Shown here: positions 1 through 8,756 of the stretch, in pieces | Layout: the number at the start of each line of letters is the position of its first letter | How positions within the stretch are numbered: position 1 is the first letter of the stretch | Origin: DASXVX01 sp036504075 | Lineage (GTDB): Bacteria; Bacillota; Sulfobacillia; Symbiobacteriales; Symbiobacteriaceae | Length of the DNA stretch: 64,000 nt | Direction: 5' to 3' | Assembly (NCBI GenBank): GCA_036504075.1 | Contig: DASXVX010000050.1 | Span: forward strand, 1 to 64,000 | Notes under the pieces: generated by a model | What the model saw: the letters and a program-made list of their open reading frames with translations, nothing else | Told to the model about the DNA's origin: nothing | Databases searched by the model: none | Translations under genes and position numbers: made by a program

Positions 1-56
1 GCCCGGTAATCGCGGATACGGGAAGTCCAGAGTTCAGTCAGCTCTTCTGGCGTCAT
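1..56 (-). CDS. IS66-type accessory protein, 5' end only
   Basis: A minus-strand reading frame starts with ATG at position 56 behind a GGGGAGG ribosome site and runs off the left edge of the window. The first residues, MTPEELTELWTSRIRDYR, resemble the N-terminus of the small TnpA-type accessory proteins of IS66-family insertion sequences. Only 18 codons are visible, so the family call rests on recall of that N-terminal pattern. It could equally be another small protein. The rest of the element lies outside the window. Confidence 0.4.
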   Translation of the reverse strand, partial: MTPEELTELWTSRIRDYR

Positions 57-300
57 AAAGACAATCCTCCCCAGGTGATCTGAAGAGGATTGTCTCAGAA
101 GGAACCGCCGTTTTATAGGTGGGCGGGATTTGACGCTTACGAACCAACAGTCCTACAGGGTAGTCCACACACTCCCAATCGTGCCTTCGTAATGAGTTTG
201 ACGTTGGTTGATAGTGTGTATGCACCATTCGGGCTGTTAAGTGGAATTTACCAAATGATACCGATGGTCCATATACAGCCTGGGACCGCCTCACTAGAAT

Positions 301-320
301 TAGAACGAGCGCTCATTCTA
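301..320. promoter_or_regulatory. Palindromic operator in front of the TetR gene
   Basis: The site reads tagaacGAGC|GCTCattcta: two 10-bp half sites differing at one position, with centre GAGCGCTC. It lies 15 bp upstream of the regulator's GTG start. This is the size and symmetry of a TetR-family operator, so autoregulation is inferred. Confidence 0.6.
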
Positions 321-335
321 GTCGAGGTGATCAAG

Positions 336-974
336 GTGAACGAACCCCGGCCCGGCACGCCCGATGAGACCCAGCGGCGCGCCATGGCGGCCGCACGGCT
401 TCTATTCGTACGGAAGGGCTACTTCAATACATCGATTTCCGACATCGTGGCAGAGTCGGGCGTCAGCATCGGCTCGCTGTACCACCACTTCGGCAGCAAG
501 CAAGGCTTGGCCTTGCGCCTGTATGAGGAGACCTTGGACTCAATCGTCGCCCTGATGGAGGAGCGGGTCGGCCAGAAGGAGGGACTGCCTGCGAAACTGC
601 GCATGGCGGTGGCGCTGCTCCTGGAGAGTGCCGACCGTGACCCGCTCCAGTTGGAGTACATGCTCTTCGTCAAGCACGACGAGATTCAGCCGAACTTCGT
701 GCCCATCTGCATGTCCAAGCCGTTCCTGCTGATCCAGGGTCTCTTGCGCAGCGGAGTCGAACAGGGGCTGGTCAAGGACCTGCCCGTGCCGATGCTGGCC
801 GCCGCGTTCATGGGGATTCCGATCAGGCTCTTTGAACTCAAGCTGCGCGGGATGATCGATTACCCGCTGGCTGACCGAACCGCCGATGTCTTCGCCATGT
901 GCTGGGATGCTGTTCGAACCGGAGCCCATGACTCGGACTCAAGTCTTGCAAACCCGGGGGGCCGCCATCAATGA
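336..974 (+). CDS. TetR/AcrR-family transcriptional regulator
   Basis: This is a 212-residue DNA-binding repressor. The N-terminal helix-turn-helix is clear: AARLLFVRKGYFNTSISDI, then ESGVSIGSLYHHFGSKQGL, followed by an all-helical ligand-binding domain typical of the family. The GTG at 336 is chosen because GAGGTG lies just upstream and the homology begins there; the frame is open further upstream but that part has no TetR similarity. A 20-bp palindrome at 301-320 is the likely operator. The stop overlaps the start of the next gene (ATGA), so the regulator and the membrane ferredoxin are co-translated. The ligand is unknown. Confidence 0.85.
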   Translation: MNEPRPGTPDETQRRAMAAARLLFVRKGYFNTSISDIVAESGVSIGSLYHHFGSKQGLALRLYEETLDSIVALMEERVGQKEGLPAKLRMAVALLLESADRDPLQLEYMLFVKHDEIQPNFVPICMSKPFLLIQGLLRSGVEQGLVKDLPVPMLAAAFMGIPIRLFELKLRGMIDYPLADRTADVFAMCWDAVRTGAHDSDSSLANPGGRHQ

Positions 975-1681
975 GGCGCATCACCTTTGCTACCATCCGT
1001 CGCCGCAACCAACTCACGTCATTTTTGGTCTTTCTCGTCCTTGTGGTCCTCATGTTCCTTTCGATGCGGCTGAACCCTTGGTATCGGATCCCGATCGAGT
1101 GGTACTTCATCCCCGTGCTGGGGCTGGTGGGCTCAATACTCCTTCCGGCCTTCTTCGGCCGGCACTACTGCGGCCAGTACTGCCCCACCGGGTTCATCGC
1201 CGACAGCATGAATACCACGAACCGGGCGGGCTCCTTCCTGAAGAGCCGAAGCCTGCGGAAGTTCTTTGTCAGCCTGCTGCTCGGAATCTTCGTACTGGCA
1301 TTGGTGCCCTGGAACATGGGCCTGCCCGCCTCGATGACGGTCACTTACTGGCACGCCGTGATGAATAAGCTCTGGATTCTCTGGATCCTCTGTCCCTTTG
1401 CCATTGCCCTGCCCACGGTGGTCGCACTGGGCCTCACCAAGGGCGGGCGCACCTGGTGCAACTACCTCTGCCCCTGGGGCGCCATCGGCGTGGCATTCGG
1501 CTCCGAGCAGCTCGTCGTCACCGACGGCTGCACCGACTGCCAGGCCTGCGTCCAGGTCTGTCCGCAGCCAGAGGTTCTGGTGGGCGCGGTGGGCAACGGC
1601 GGCACGGTGGACAAGAACTGCCTGCTCTGCCTGCGTTGCGTCGACGCCTGCCCGACCGAAGGCACGATCCGGCTGAAGTAA
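971..1681 (+). CDS. Membrane 4Fe-4S (NapH/polyferredoxin-like) protein
   Basis: This 236-aa protein has about five membrane segments (first near residues 15-33) and a cytoplasmic ferredoxin tail. A CGQYC motif near residue 67 and WCNYLCPWG near residue 162 are the membrane-proximal cysteine motifs of the NapH/RdxH group. The tail carries two [4Fe-4S] motifs, CTDCQACVQVCPQP and CLLCLRCVDACP. Such proteins pass electrons from quinol or ferredoxin to partner reductases. The start overlaps the TetR gene stop by 4 bp. The partner is not identifiable; the following gene is only a glutaredoxin remnant. Confidence 0.8.
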   Translation: MRRITFATIRRRNQLTSFLVFLVLVVLMFLSMRLNPWYRIPIEWYFIPVLGLVGSILLPAFFGRHYCGQYCPTGFIADSMNTTNRAGSFLKSRSLRKFFVSLLLGIFVLALVPWNMGLPASMTVTYWHAVMNKLWILWILCPFAIALPTVVALGLTKGGRTWCNYLCPWGAIGVAFGSEQLVVTDGCTDCQACVQVCPQPEVLVGAVGNGGTVDKNCLLCLRCVDACPTEGTIRLK

Positions 1682-1689
1682 CCCCTCTA

Positions 1690-1854
1690 TGGAAAGGAGA
1701 CCCGGCACGCAACATCCTGTTCAACGCCAAGTACCAGGGCGAGTTCAAGGCGCTGACCGACGTCAGGACCGTGCCCGTGACGGTCATCGGTGAGCGGGTG
1801 CTGATCGGCTTCAACGCCACGGACTACGGCGTCGCGGTGGCGGCGCTCCGCTAG
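1690..1854 (+). pseudogene. Glutaredoxin C-terminal remnant
   Basis: In-frame codons before the stop at 1854 encode VPVTVIGERVLIGFN, the glutathione-site and C-terminal signature of NrdH/GrxC-like glutaredoxins. The N-terminal half with the CPxC active site is absent and no start codon with a ribosome site precedes it. It is probably what is left of a redox gene once linked to the upstream 4Fe-4S protein. Confidence 0.55.
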
Positions 1855-1894
1855 CAATCAGGCCGTTCAACGAGGTACCGCCAAGACCTACGAA

Positions 1895-1925
1895 GGACCC
1901 GCGGCGAAAGCGCGGGTCCCTTCGC
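1895..1925 (+). terminator. Rho-independent terminator
   Basis: A 9-bp perfect stem GGACCCGCG/CGCGGGTCC with a gcgaaag-type loop is followed by cttcgctttt. It closes the TetR-ferredoxin operon. Confidence 0.7.
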
Positions 1926-2185
1926 TTTTGCCGGTCAAAGCCGGCCGGGTAATCTGGTGATGGAGTTTTGGGATGTCCTATATTGGAACGACATCCTGTA
2001 AACCCCAATCTCGTTCAAACGCTAATTATTGCTTCGAATCCTTTTCAAGATCGTTTGAGATCGTCCAACGCTTTCGATCATCGTTCAAAGCCTTCGTTTT
2101 GCTTCCGCAGCCTTCGTTCTGTTCCCGACGCCTGCCATTCGCTTCACCCCCCTGCCACCCCCAACCAGGCCCTTCCGAGCATAGC

Positions 2186-2222
2186 AAAAGCCCGCCGGCG
2201 TTGTTCCGGCGGGTTTTCTTGC
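2186..2222. terminator. Hairpin terminator in the 1.9-2.5 kb gene-free stretch
   Basis: The stem CCCGCCGG/CCGGCGGG (2191-2198, 2206-2213) has flanking aaaag/ttttc complementarity and a T-rich 3' side on the plus strand. The surrounding 645 bp (1855-2499) hold no convincing gene. They contain this hairpin and repeats built on cgttcgagatc. Confidence 0.55.
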
Positions 2223-2280
2223 TCCGTGCGCGCAGGCCATTCTCCAGCCGCTAAGGCCTTCGTTCACGAGTTTTTACGAT

Positions 2281-2345
2281 GGCTCGAGATCGTTCGAGAT
2301 CGTTCGAGATCATTCGAGATCGTTCGAGATCGTTCGAGATCGTTG
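2281..2345. repeat. 10-bp tandem repeat, about six copies
   Basis: The unit cgttcgagat is repeated about six times with period 10 and a single variant (cattcgagat). Looser copies, such as gatcgtttgagatcgtcc, lie near 2050-2090. The array is adjacent to the 3' end of the fni-topB operon. A 10-bp period places every unit on the same face of the helix. Confidence 0.85.
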
Positions 2346-2499
2346 GAAAGCGTATAAAGCCGTCGGACCGCCTTCAGCGGTTTTCGCAGCCCTTCAAAAG
2401 CCACTACTTGGCTCTGAAAGCGTCCGGCCCCGGGTTTTCAGCTTGGCCCAGTTGTTCCCGCAAAAACTTGGGTGCGGCCTTGTTCGACGTCGGAAGAGG

Positions 2500-3573
2500 C
2501 TACGTCCGGCAGGCCAGGGCGGCCAGGTCGACGCCCCGAAGGCGGCACCACTCCCCCGTCGCTCCGGTGACGACCACCGGCCGCGCCTGAAGCTCGCCCA
2601 GCGTCCGGGCGCCCGCCAGCAAGACGGCGCAGGCCAGGTCGTTCAGCAGCCCGGTCAGATACTGCCGGACCCCCTCGGCCCCCCCGGCCTGATGCCGCCG
2701 GAGTACCGCTCCGGCCAGGCCTGCGGCCCGAGCGCCCAGGGCGAGCGCCTTGGCGACTTCGCTGCCGTACGTAATGCCGCCGCTGGCGACAATGTCCAGG
2801 CCCGGCAGGGCCAGGGCCGCCGCCTCCGCCAGGGCGGCCGCCGTGGGAATGCCCCACATGACCAGTCCCGGGTCGATCGGTCCGCCCCGCCGCTCCGCTT
2901 CAATCCAGGCGAAGTTCGTGCCGCCGCGCCCGGAGACGTCCACCGCCCGTACGCCCACATCGTAAAGCTGCCGGACGGACTCCCGGGAAAGGCCGAACCC
3001 GCACTCCTTGACCACCACCGGCACCGGCAGGGCCCGGCAGAGCGCGGCGATCTGCCCCAACTGGCCCCGGAAATCCCGGTCGCCTTCCGGCATCATCAGT
3101 TCCTGCGGGGCGTTCAGGTGAATCTGCAGCAAGTTGGCTTCGACCATGTCGACGGCCTTTTGGGCTGCGTCGAGGGGAGCACCCGCGCTCAGGTTGGCCA
3201 GGACCACGCCCCGCGGATTCGCTTCCCGGACGACCCGATAGGTCCGGGCCGTCTCCGGCTCCGCCAGGCCCGCGGTCTGTGAGCCCACCGCCATGGCCAG
3301 CCCCAGTTCCGCCGCCACCGCGGCCAGGTCCCGGTTGATCGGCTCCACGGCGGGCGCCCCGCCGGTCATCGCGTTGATGATTACCGGTTGCGGAAGTGTC
3401 ACCCCGGCGATGCGGGTCGACAGGTCAATCTGGCTGAGGGCCAGTTCCGGCAGGCTGCGGTGTACGAGCTGAACCTCGTCCCACCCCGCGGCTGCCGGTT
3501 CCTGTGGCGCTCTTTCGGTCTGTGCCAGTGCCAGTCTTACGTGGTCCAGTTTTCGCTGCTGCCGTGTGGTCAT
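2500..3573 (-). CDS. fni: Type 2 isopentenyl-diphosphate delta-isomerase
   Basis: FMN- and NAD(P)H-dependent isomerase that interconverts IPP and DMAPP for isoprenoid synthesis. The 357-residue protein shows family motifs: RKLDHVRLAL at the N-terminus, INAMTGG near residue 67, AVGSQ near 95, LQIHLNAPQELMMPEGDRDF near 148-167, KECGFGLS near 189 and SGRGGTNFAWIE near 213. The start is fixed by the conserved RKLDH segment, so the gene truly overlaps the 3' end of topB by 149 bp in another frame. It is co-directional with and downstream of topB. Confidence 0.92.
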   Translation of the reverse strand: MTTRQQRKLDHVRLALAQTERAPQEPAAAGWDEVQLVHRSLPELALSQIDLSTRIAGVTLPQPVIINAMTGGAPAVEPINRDLAAVAAELGLAMAVGSQTAGLAEPETARTYRVVREANPRGVVLANLSAGAPLDAAQKAVDMVEANLLQIHLNAPQELMMPEGDRDFRGQLGQIAALCRALPVPVVVKECGFGLSRESVRQLYDVGVRAVDVSGRGGTNFAWIEAERRGGPIDPGLVMWGIPTAAALAEAAALALPGLDIVASGGITYGSEVAKALALGARAAGLAGAVLRRHQAGGAEGVRQYLTGLLNDLACAVLLAGARTLGELQARPVVVTGATGEWCRLRGVDLAALACRT

Positions 3574-5827
3574 CTGCGGCGGTGGCCCCCTTCCCAGGGC
3601 TGCTGCGGTAGCCGCTGGCTTTTTTCGGCTTGTCGGCCGGGAACTCGAATTCGACCTTGCCCTCTTTCAGCAAGAGGAACGCAGAGAAAGTCTTGCCCGT
3701 GCGGGGCGATTTGAAACCCGTAATCAGGCTGGTGCGTCCTTTCGTCAGGAGCAGCGAGGCCAGAGGCCCGTCGACCACCTTGCCGCAGAGCCAGGTGGGA
3801 ATCCGGACGGCGCAGTCGCTGTTCGCACAGACCCAGTCCTTCTTGCCCCGGACCACGGCCCGGCCGCACCGGGGGCACTTGCCCGCGTAGGCCGGCAACG
3901 CCGCGTCCGGACTCGTGGCCGCACCGCCGTTCACACCGGCGCCCGCCTTGGGGGCCCCCGCCCCCCCTCTGGCAACGGCCCCTGCCCCGGTACCGGGCCC
4001 GCCACCGGAGGCGGCTTTCGCCTGCTCCACCACCTGCGCCGCCATCCGGCGGATGTCGGCCATGAAGACGTCCGGCCGGCCGGCGCCCGCCTGAATGTCG
4101 GCAATGCGCCGCTCCCATTCGCCGGTCAGTTCGGCACTGAGCAGCACCTGCGAGCCCGCCGCCTCGGCCAGTTCCACGAGCTTATGCCCTTTCGGCGTGG
4201 GTGTCAGGGCCTTTTTCGCCAGCTCGATATACCCGACCTCTTTCAGTCGCTCGATGATCGACGCCCGGGTCGCCGGCGTGCCCAGCCCCCGGCCTTTCAT
4301 GGCCTCCTTCAGCGCTTCGTCGTCCATGTCCCGGCCGGCGAACTCCATGGCCGAGAGCAGGGAGGCTTCCGTATACCGCTTGGGCGGTTGCGTCGCCTTC
4401 TCCAGCGCGTCCACCGTCTTGGTGGCCGCCGGTTCCTCCGGCGCCAGCGACGGGAGGCGGACATCCGCCTCCGCTTCCGGGTCATCCTTCTTGCGGGCGG
4501 GTTCCGGCTCCACGACCCGCCAGCCCGGTTCGACGACCCGCCGGCCCTTGCTCCGGAACCGGTCGGGCAGCATCCCCGCCCGGGTGATGATTTCAGTCTC
4601 CAGGAACTTCGCTTCGGGGTAGAACTGGGCCAGGAAGCGCCGGACGATCAGCCCGTAGATTTTGGCCTCCACCGCCGAGAGCCCGGACGACACTTCGGTG
4701 GTGGGAATGATCGCATGGTGATCGGACACCTTGCTGTCGTTGATCACCCGGAAATTCGACCGGCTGACCAGCCCCAGGTCGGCCCCGGCGGCCAGGCCCT
4801 GGAACTCCGGCAGCGTCCCCACCGCCTTGACGACCCCCGGCAGGCCGCCCACCTGGTCGTGGGTCAGGTAGCGGGAGTCGGTCCGGGGGTAGGTGATCAG
4901 CTTCGCTTCGTAAAGCGACTGGGCGGTTTTCAGCGTGGCGGCGGCGGTGAGGCCGAATTTCCGGTTCGCCTCCCGCTGCAGCGTGGTCAGGTCGTAAAGC
5001 TGAGGCGGCTTTTCGGCCACTGGCTTTTCTTCCACCGACTCCACCCGGCCCGGCTGCCCTTTGACCCGGGCGGCCACCGCTTCGGCGTCCGCCGCCGACT
5101 TCAGCCGGTCGCCGTCCTTGCCGAACCACTTGCCTTTATAGCTCCGGCTTCGGTCCGCCGTAAAGGTCGCCACGACCTCCCAGTACTGCTCCGGCACAAA
5201 TGCGGCGATCTCCCGCTCCCGCCGGACCATGAGCGCCAGCGTCGGCGTCTGCACCCGGCCGACGGAGAGCAGTTCGCCCCACTTGACCGTGTAGGCCCGG
5301 GTGGCGTTCATGCCCACGAGCCAGTCCCCGTGCGCCCGGCAGAGCGCCGACTGGTACAGCCGGTCGTACTCGGCCTCAGGCTTCAAGTCGGCAAAGGCTT
5401 TGCGAATCGCCTCCCGGGTCAGGCTCGATACCCAGAGCCGCCGGGCCGGCAGCCGGATGCCTCCTGCCTCGCAGATATACCGGAAAATCAGCTCGCCTTC
5501 GCGAGCCGCGTCGCAGGCGTTAATCAGGTCCGAGGCGCTCCGGGCCAGCCGGACCAGCACGTCGAATTGGCTTTTCGTCCTGGAGACCACCTTCAGCCCG
5601 AAGGCGTTGGGCATGATCGGCAGTGATTCCAGCGTCCAGCGCTTCCACCGGGGGTCGTACTCCTCCGGCCCCATGAGCTCGACCAGATGGCCGATGGCCC
5701 AGGAGAGATTGTACTCGCTGCTCTCCAGGTATCCTTCCTTGCGCGCAAAGCCGCCCAGCGCCTCAGCGATCGCCCGGGCGGCGGACGGCTTTTCCGCGAT
5801 GATCAGCGGCTTTTTCGCAGCAACCAT
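3425..5827 (-). CDS. topB: DNA topoisomerase III (type IA)
   Basis: 800-aa type IA topoisomerase that relaxes or decatenates DNA by single-strand passage. It begins with the TOPRIM motif KPLIIAEKPSAARAIAEALGG. It contains the active-site region SVGRVQTPTLALMVRRE and YPRTDSRYLT with the catalytic Tyr, and ends with a C-terminal zinc ribbon (CPRCGR...CANSDC). The ATG at 5827 behind gaaagg is preferred over an upstream in-frame ATG at 5911, because family similarity starts immediately. The last 50 residues are basic, low-complexity (GTGTDRKSATG) and share their DNA with the start of fni. Confidence 0.92.
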   Translation of the reverse strand: MVAAKKPLIIAEKPSAARAIAEALGGFARKEGYLESSEYNLSWAIGHLVELMGPEEYDPRWKRWTLESLPIMPNAFGLKVVSRTKSQFDVLVRLARSASDLINACDAAREGELIFRYICEAGGIRLPARRLWVSSLTREAIRKAFADLKPEAEYDRLYQSALCRAHGDWLVGMNATRAYTVKWGELLSVGRVQTPTLALMVRREREIAAFVPEQYWEVVATFTADRSRSYKGKWFGKDGDRLKSAADAEAVAARVKGQPGRVESVEEKPVAEKPPQLYDLTTLQREANRKFGLTAAATLKTAQSLYEAKLITYPRTDSRYLTHDQVGGLPGVVKAVGTLPEFQGLAAGADLGLVSRSNFRVINDSKVSDHHAIIPTTEVSSGLSAVEAKIYGLIVRRFLAQFYPEAKFLETEIITRAGMLPDRFRSKGRRVVEPGWRVVEPEPARKKDDPEAEADVRLPSLAPEEPAATKTVDALEKATQPPKRYTEASLLSAMEFAGRDMDDEALKEAMKGRGLGTPATRASIIERLKEVGYIELAKKALTPTPKGHKLVELAEAAGSQVLLSAELTGEWERRIADIQAGAGRPDVFMADIRRMAAQVVEQAKAASGGGPGTGAGAVARGGAGAPKAGAGVNGGAATSPDAALPAYAGKCPRCGRAVVRGKKDWVCANSDCAVRIPTWLCGKVVDGPLASLLLTKGRTSLITGFKSPRTGKTFSAFLLLKEGKVEFEFPADKPKKASGYRSSPGKGATAADDHTAAAKTGPRKTGTGTDRKSATGTGSRGVGRGSARTPQPAGTGPQPD

Positions 5828-5890
5828 TGGCCTTTCCACCTCGGCGGTGGTGTTTCGCCTTTTGTGAACCGAAAACCTGCCCGCCGGGCC

Positions 5891-5917
5891 ATCATCCCAT
5901 GGGGGGATCATCCCATT
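5891..5917. repeat. Two direct copies of atcatcccat[g/t]ggggg
   Basis: Two copies, spaced 16 bp, lie between the subtilase stop and the topB start. Their core ATCCCA is the same hexamer that is repeated five times upstream of gap at 43.7 kb. Confidence 0.6.
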
Positions 5918-5920
5918 GGG

Positions 5921-5948
5921 GGGCGCCCGGTCAGTTGGCCGGGCGCCC
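5921..5948 (-). terminator. Hairpin downstream of the intact subtilase
   Basis: A perfect 10-bp stem GGGCGCCCGG/CCGGGCGCCC lies 12 bp after the stop codon of the minus-strand protease gene. It has no T-run, so it is a weak or factor-assisted terminator. Confidence 0.5.
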
Positions 5949-5959
5949 GTGGAATCGGA

Positions 5960-8557
5960 TTATGGACGCTGGATGGTGAAGGACGGGGAGGTCCAGGTCT
6001 CCCAGTCCGCCGGGTTGTTCTCGTCGCCCAGCGCCTTCAGCACCGAAATGACGGCGACATAGTTGCCGTTCGGCACCGTGTTGACCTTGTTGCCGTTCAT
6101 CGTCGTCCCGTCGAACGGGAAGGCGAAGAACCCGGTAGCCGTGCCGTTCTGGCCCACGTAATCCTCGTTGAGGGCCCGGTGCTGGTTGGCGCCGGTGGCG
6201 GCGTCGCGGATCTCCATGCGCAGCATCCGGACACCATGGTCCAGGTGGAGCAGGAAGAACGGGACGTCGCTGCCCTGCATGGTGAAGACCGCCCCGGCAG
6301 CCTGCTTGGCGTAGGAGCCGCCCGTCGTTTTGGCCAGCCACGGGAAGCCGTACGTCGTCGGCGACAGGGCCACGATGGCCTGGTAGTCGCCCTTGAAGCC
6401 GGCGTAGGGCACCCGGAGGGTCTGGCCGCCGCCCTGCGGGGTCAGAACCACATAGCCGCCATACTGAGTCAGATCGGGCAAATCCGGACTGGGCGAAATG
6501 GTCACGGATACCGTTGCCGAGCCGCCCGCCGGAACCGTGACACTGGCCTGGCTGAAGGTTACGTCGGCCGGCCCCGCGTAGTAGCCGAGCGGCGGGAAGA
6601 TGCCCAGCGTGTCAATCGCCATCACGTCGGCGAGGTCGTAGGTGACGGCGGCCGGCCCGCTGTTGGCGATTGTCAGGGACCGGGTGACAGGTCCGGTCTG
6701 GCTCTCACCCAGGGAGAGTTTGCCCGGTTCCACCTTGACCGTGGCGAGAATCGCCTTGTCGATCTGAAGCATGCCGGCGCCCTGTCGGTGGACGGCGTCC
6801 AGGATGCCGTAGCTCGGCGCCAAGGACCAGAGCTTGGGGTCGGCGGTGTTCTGCAGCATGGACCGGACCGCCTGTGCCGGCGTATTCGGCCTGGCCTGCA
6901 GCAGCAGGGCCACGGCGCCGGCCACGTGCGGCGAGGACATGGAGGTGCCGCTCAGGCTCGCATAGCTGCCCAGCGCCCGCGGGTAGGTGGACCGGATCAT
7001 GCCGCCCGGGGCGCCAATGTCCGGCTTCAGCGCAAGGTCAGGCGACAGTCCCCAGGAGCTGAAGCTCGAGATCCGCCCGCCCGTCGGGTTCACGGCCGAG
7101 ACGACGCCCGGGGTCCAGGTCATGGTGACCGGGCCCGCCGCCAGGCGGCTGTTGATCAGCGCACCGTTGAGATTGCTGGTGGCCACGACCGGAATGGTAA
7201 TGGCCGGAGTCCCTGCCACCGTGGGGCTGAAGTAACCGGCCGAGTTGTTGTAAAGCACCACGCCGGCCGCACCGGCGTTCTGGGCGTTGAACGCCTTTTT
7301 CCAGAACGTGCAGGACCCGCGCCGGATCAGGGCGACCTTCCCCGTCAGGCTGCCGGCAGGTAGCGCCGAGCAACCGTCGTTTGTGGTGGTAACGGTGCCG
7401 GTACGGACCAGCGGGAACTCACCGGCTACCGGCGCCGGCGGCGCCGAAGCGGCGGGCGTGTAGCCGATGGGCAGGGCGTCCGGCGAGATCGTGAACGCGC
7501 CCAGCGACGTCCTGACATTGTCGTAGGACGCGACGCCGATCACTTTTTCACCCACGCCGGGGGCGCCGGCCGAGTAAGCACCGCTGTCGCCACTGTTGCC
7601 GATCGAGGCCACCACCACCATGCCCTTGTTGACCAGCCGGTTGGACGCCATGGCCGACGGGTACTGCGGCCACTGGAAGGCGGAGCCGATCGACATGTTC
7701 AGCACCTGCATCCCGTCCGCCAGGGCGTACTCCATCGCCTTCAGCATGATGTCGTCCGTGGTGGAGCCTGTGCAGCCAAAGACCCGGTAGGCGCCAAACG
7801 TCACGTCCGGAGCAACGCCCGTAACCTGGCCCCTGGCACCGATGATGCCGGCCACATGGGTGCCGTGCCCGGCGCAGTCCATGGGATCGGGGTCAGGGAC
7901 CGGGATCGGACTGTAGTTGGGCGAAGTGTCGTCCGCGTTGTAGGCGTCGCCCACCAGGTCGGTGCCGAACGCCACCCGGCAGTCCGGGCCGAAGCAGCCG
8001 CCCAGGTCCGGATGCCCGTAGTCGATACCGGTGTCCATGACTGCGACCTTGATGCCCTTGCCCGTAAAGCCCAGTTCAGACTGGACCACGTCCGCGCCGG
8101 TCATTCCCAGTGCCGACGCCAGCTCGGGCTCAGATATCTCCGTCACCGGGGGCCGGGCGACCTTCATGACCGGCCAGATCGCCTTGACGCCGCTGATGCG
8201 GGCCAGCGCCGGAATCTGGCTCTTGTCGACGGTCAGGGAGATGCCGTTGAACAGGGTGTCGTAGGCATAACGTTCCTTGAAGTTGATGCCGGCCTTTTGG
8301 GCCGACGCCCGGAAGTTCTCCTTGTCTTTCTGGACGGCGGCCTTGCTGCCGCCATCGGCGATGGGTGGGTTGGACAGTTCCACGTACCAGGCTGCCGGCG
8401 TCTCGTCGACCATGGCGCCCGTGTCGGTGTACACGGGTGCCGGAGTCTGCGGCTGCAACTGTTGCACCGTCCCGGCTCCGACCGCCGATGATGCGCTTAG
8501 AGCCAGGGCTAACATCGCCAGGACACCGATCCATCCTCTGAACCGTCTCGTATGCAT
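5960..8557 (-). CDS. Secreted subtilisin-like serine protease with PA domain (intact)
   Basis: 865-aa exported S8 peptidase. It has a signal peptide (RRFRGW, then a hydrophobic LAMLALALSASSAVGAG) and a propeptide I9-like region to about residue 140. The catalytic triad is Asp in AVMDTGIDYGHPDL, His in GHGTHVAGIIG and Ser in SGTSMSSPHVAGAV. A protease-associated (PA) insert with GKVALIRRGSCTFWKKA sits between His and Ser, as in lactocepin/C5a-peptidase types. The C-terminus has Fn3-like beta domains. The start at 8557 has an aaagggg ribosome site. It probably degrades external protein. It serves as the intact comparison for the split subtilase at 13.5-28.6 kb. Confidence 0.92.
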   Translation of the reverse strand: MHTRRFRGWIGVLAMLALALSASSAVGAGTVQQLQPQTPAPVYTDTGAMVDETPAAWYVELSNPPIADGGSKAAVQKDKENFRASAQKAGINFKERYAYDTLFNGISLTVDKSQIPALARISGVKAIWPVMKVARPPVTEISEPELASALGMTGADVVQSELGFTGKGIKVAVMDTGIDYGHPDLGGCFGPDCRVAFGTDLVGDAYNADDTSPNYSPIPVPDPDPMDCAGHGTHVAGIIGARGQVTGVAPDVTFGAYRVFGCTGSTTDDIMLKAMEYALADGMQVLNMSIGSAFQWPQYPSAMASNRLVNKGMVVVASIGNSGDSGAYSAGAPGVGEKVIGVASYDNVRTSLGAFTISPDALPIGYTPAASAPPAPVAGEFPLVRTGTVTTTNDGCSALPAGSLTGKVALIRRGSCTFWKKAFNAQNAGAAGVVLYNNSAGYFSPTVAGTPAITIPVVATSNLNGALINSRLAAGPVTMTWTPGVVSAVNPTGGRISSFSSWGLSPDLALKPDIGAPGGMIRSTYPRALGSYASLSGTSMSSPHVAGAVALLLQARPNTPAQAVRSMLQNTADPKLWSLAPSYGILDAVHRQGAGMLQIDKAILATVKVEPGKLSLGESQTGPVTRSLTIANSGPAAVTYDLADVMAIDTLGIFPPLGYYAGPADVTFSQASVTVPAGGSATVSVTISPSPDLPDLTQYGGYVVLTPQGGGQTLRVPYAGFKGDYQAIVALSPTTYGFPWLAKTTGGSYAKQAAGAVFTMQGSDVPFFLLHLDHGVRMLRMEIRDAATGANQHRALNEDYVGQNGTATGFFAFPFDGTTMNGNKVNTVPNGNYVAVISVLKALGDENNPADWETWTSPSFTIQRP

Positions 8558-8673
8558 ATCCGGATCCCCTTTCGCGGCGCATTATGCCAGATAATCTGTA
8601 CGCCTAATATTCCATGTCTTTTTTATTACTCCTATCTAACTTAGTCGACTAGATATAATTTTTACGCACAAAG

Positions 8674-8713
8674 GCCGTCCGACGCCCCGGCGATTGCCTT
8701 GGCGACGGACGGC
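8674..8713 (-). terminator. Terminator of the SIR2-domain gene
   Basis: The stem GCCGTCCG/CGGACGGC is extended by aCG/CGa pairs, 43 bp past the stop at 8757. A separate perfect 10-bp palindrome tagtcgacta at 8642-8651 lies in the same gap, upstream of the subtilase, and could be an operator. Confidence 0.6.
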
Positions 8714-8756
8714 TTCGTTCTGATCATCTGTGGTGCGCTAACCTGAACCTCTGGCG

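Noticed and set aside
90..335. Upstream extension of the TetR reading frame
   Set aside because: Open but without similarity to the family; it would run through the palindromic operator, and a GTG with ribosome site lies at 336.
2281..2345. CRISPR-like array
   Set aside because: The unit is 10 bp with no spacers and no cas genes, so it is a simple tandem repeat.
3566..5626. Long plus-strand open frame opposite topB
   Set aside because: It is the antisense shadow of a high-GC gene; no ribosome site and Arg/Pro/Gly-rich nonsense composition, while the minus strand has complete topoisomerase motifs.
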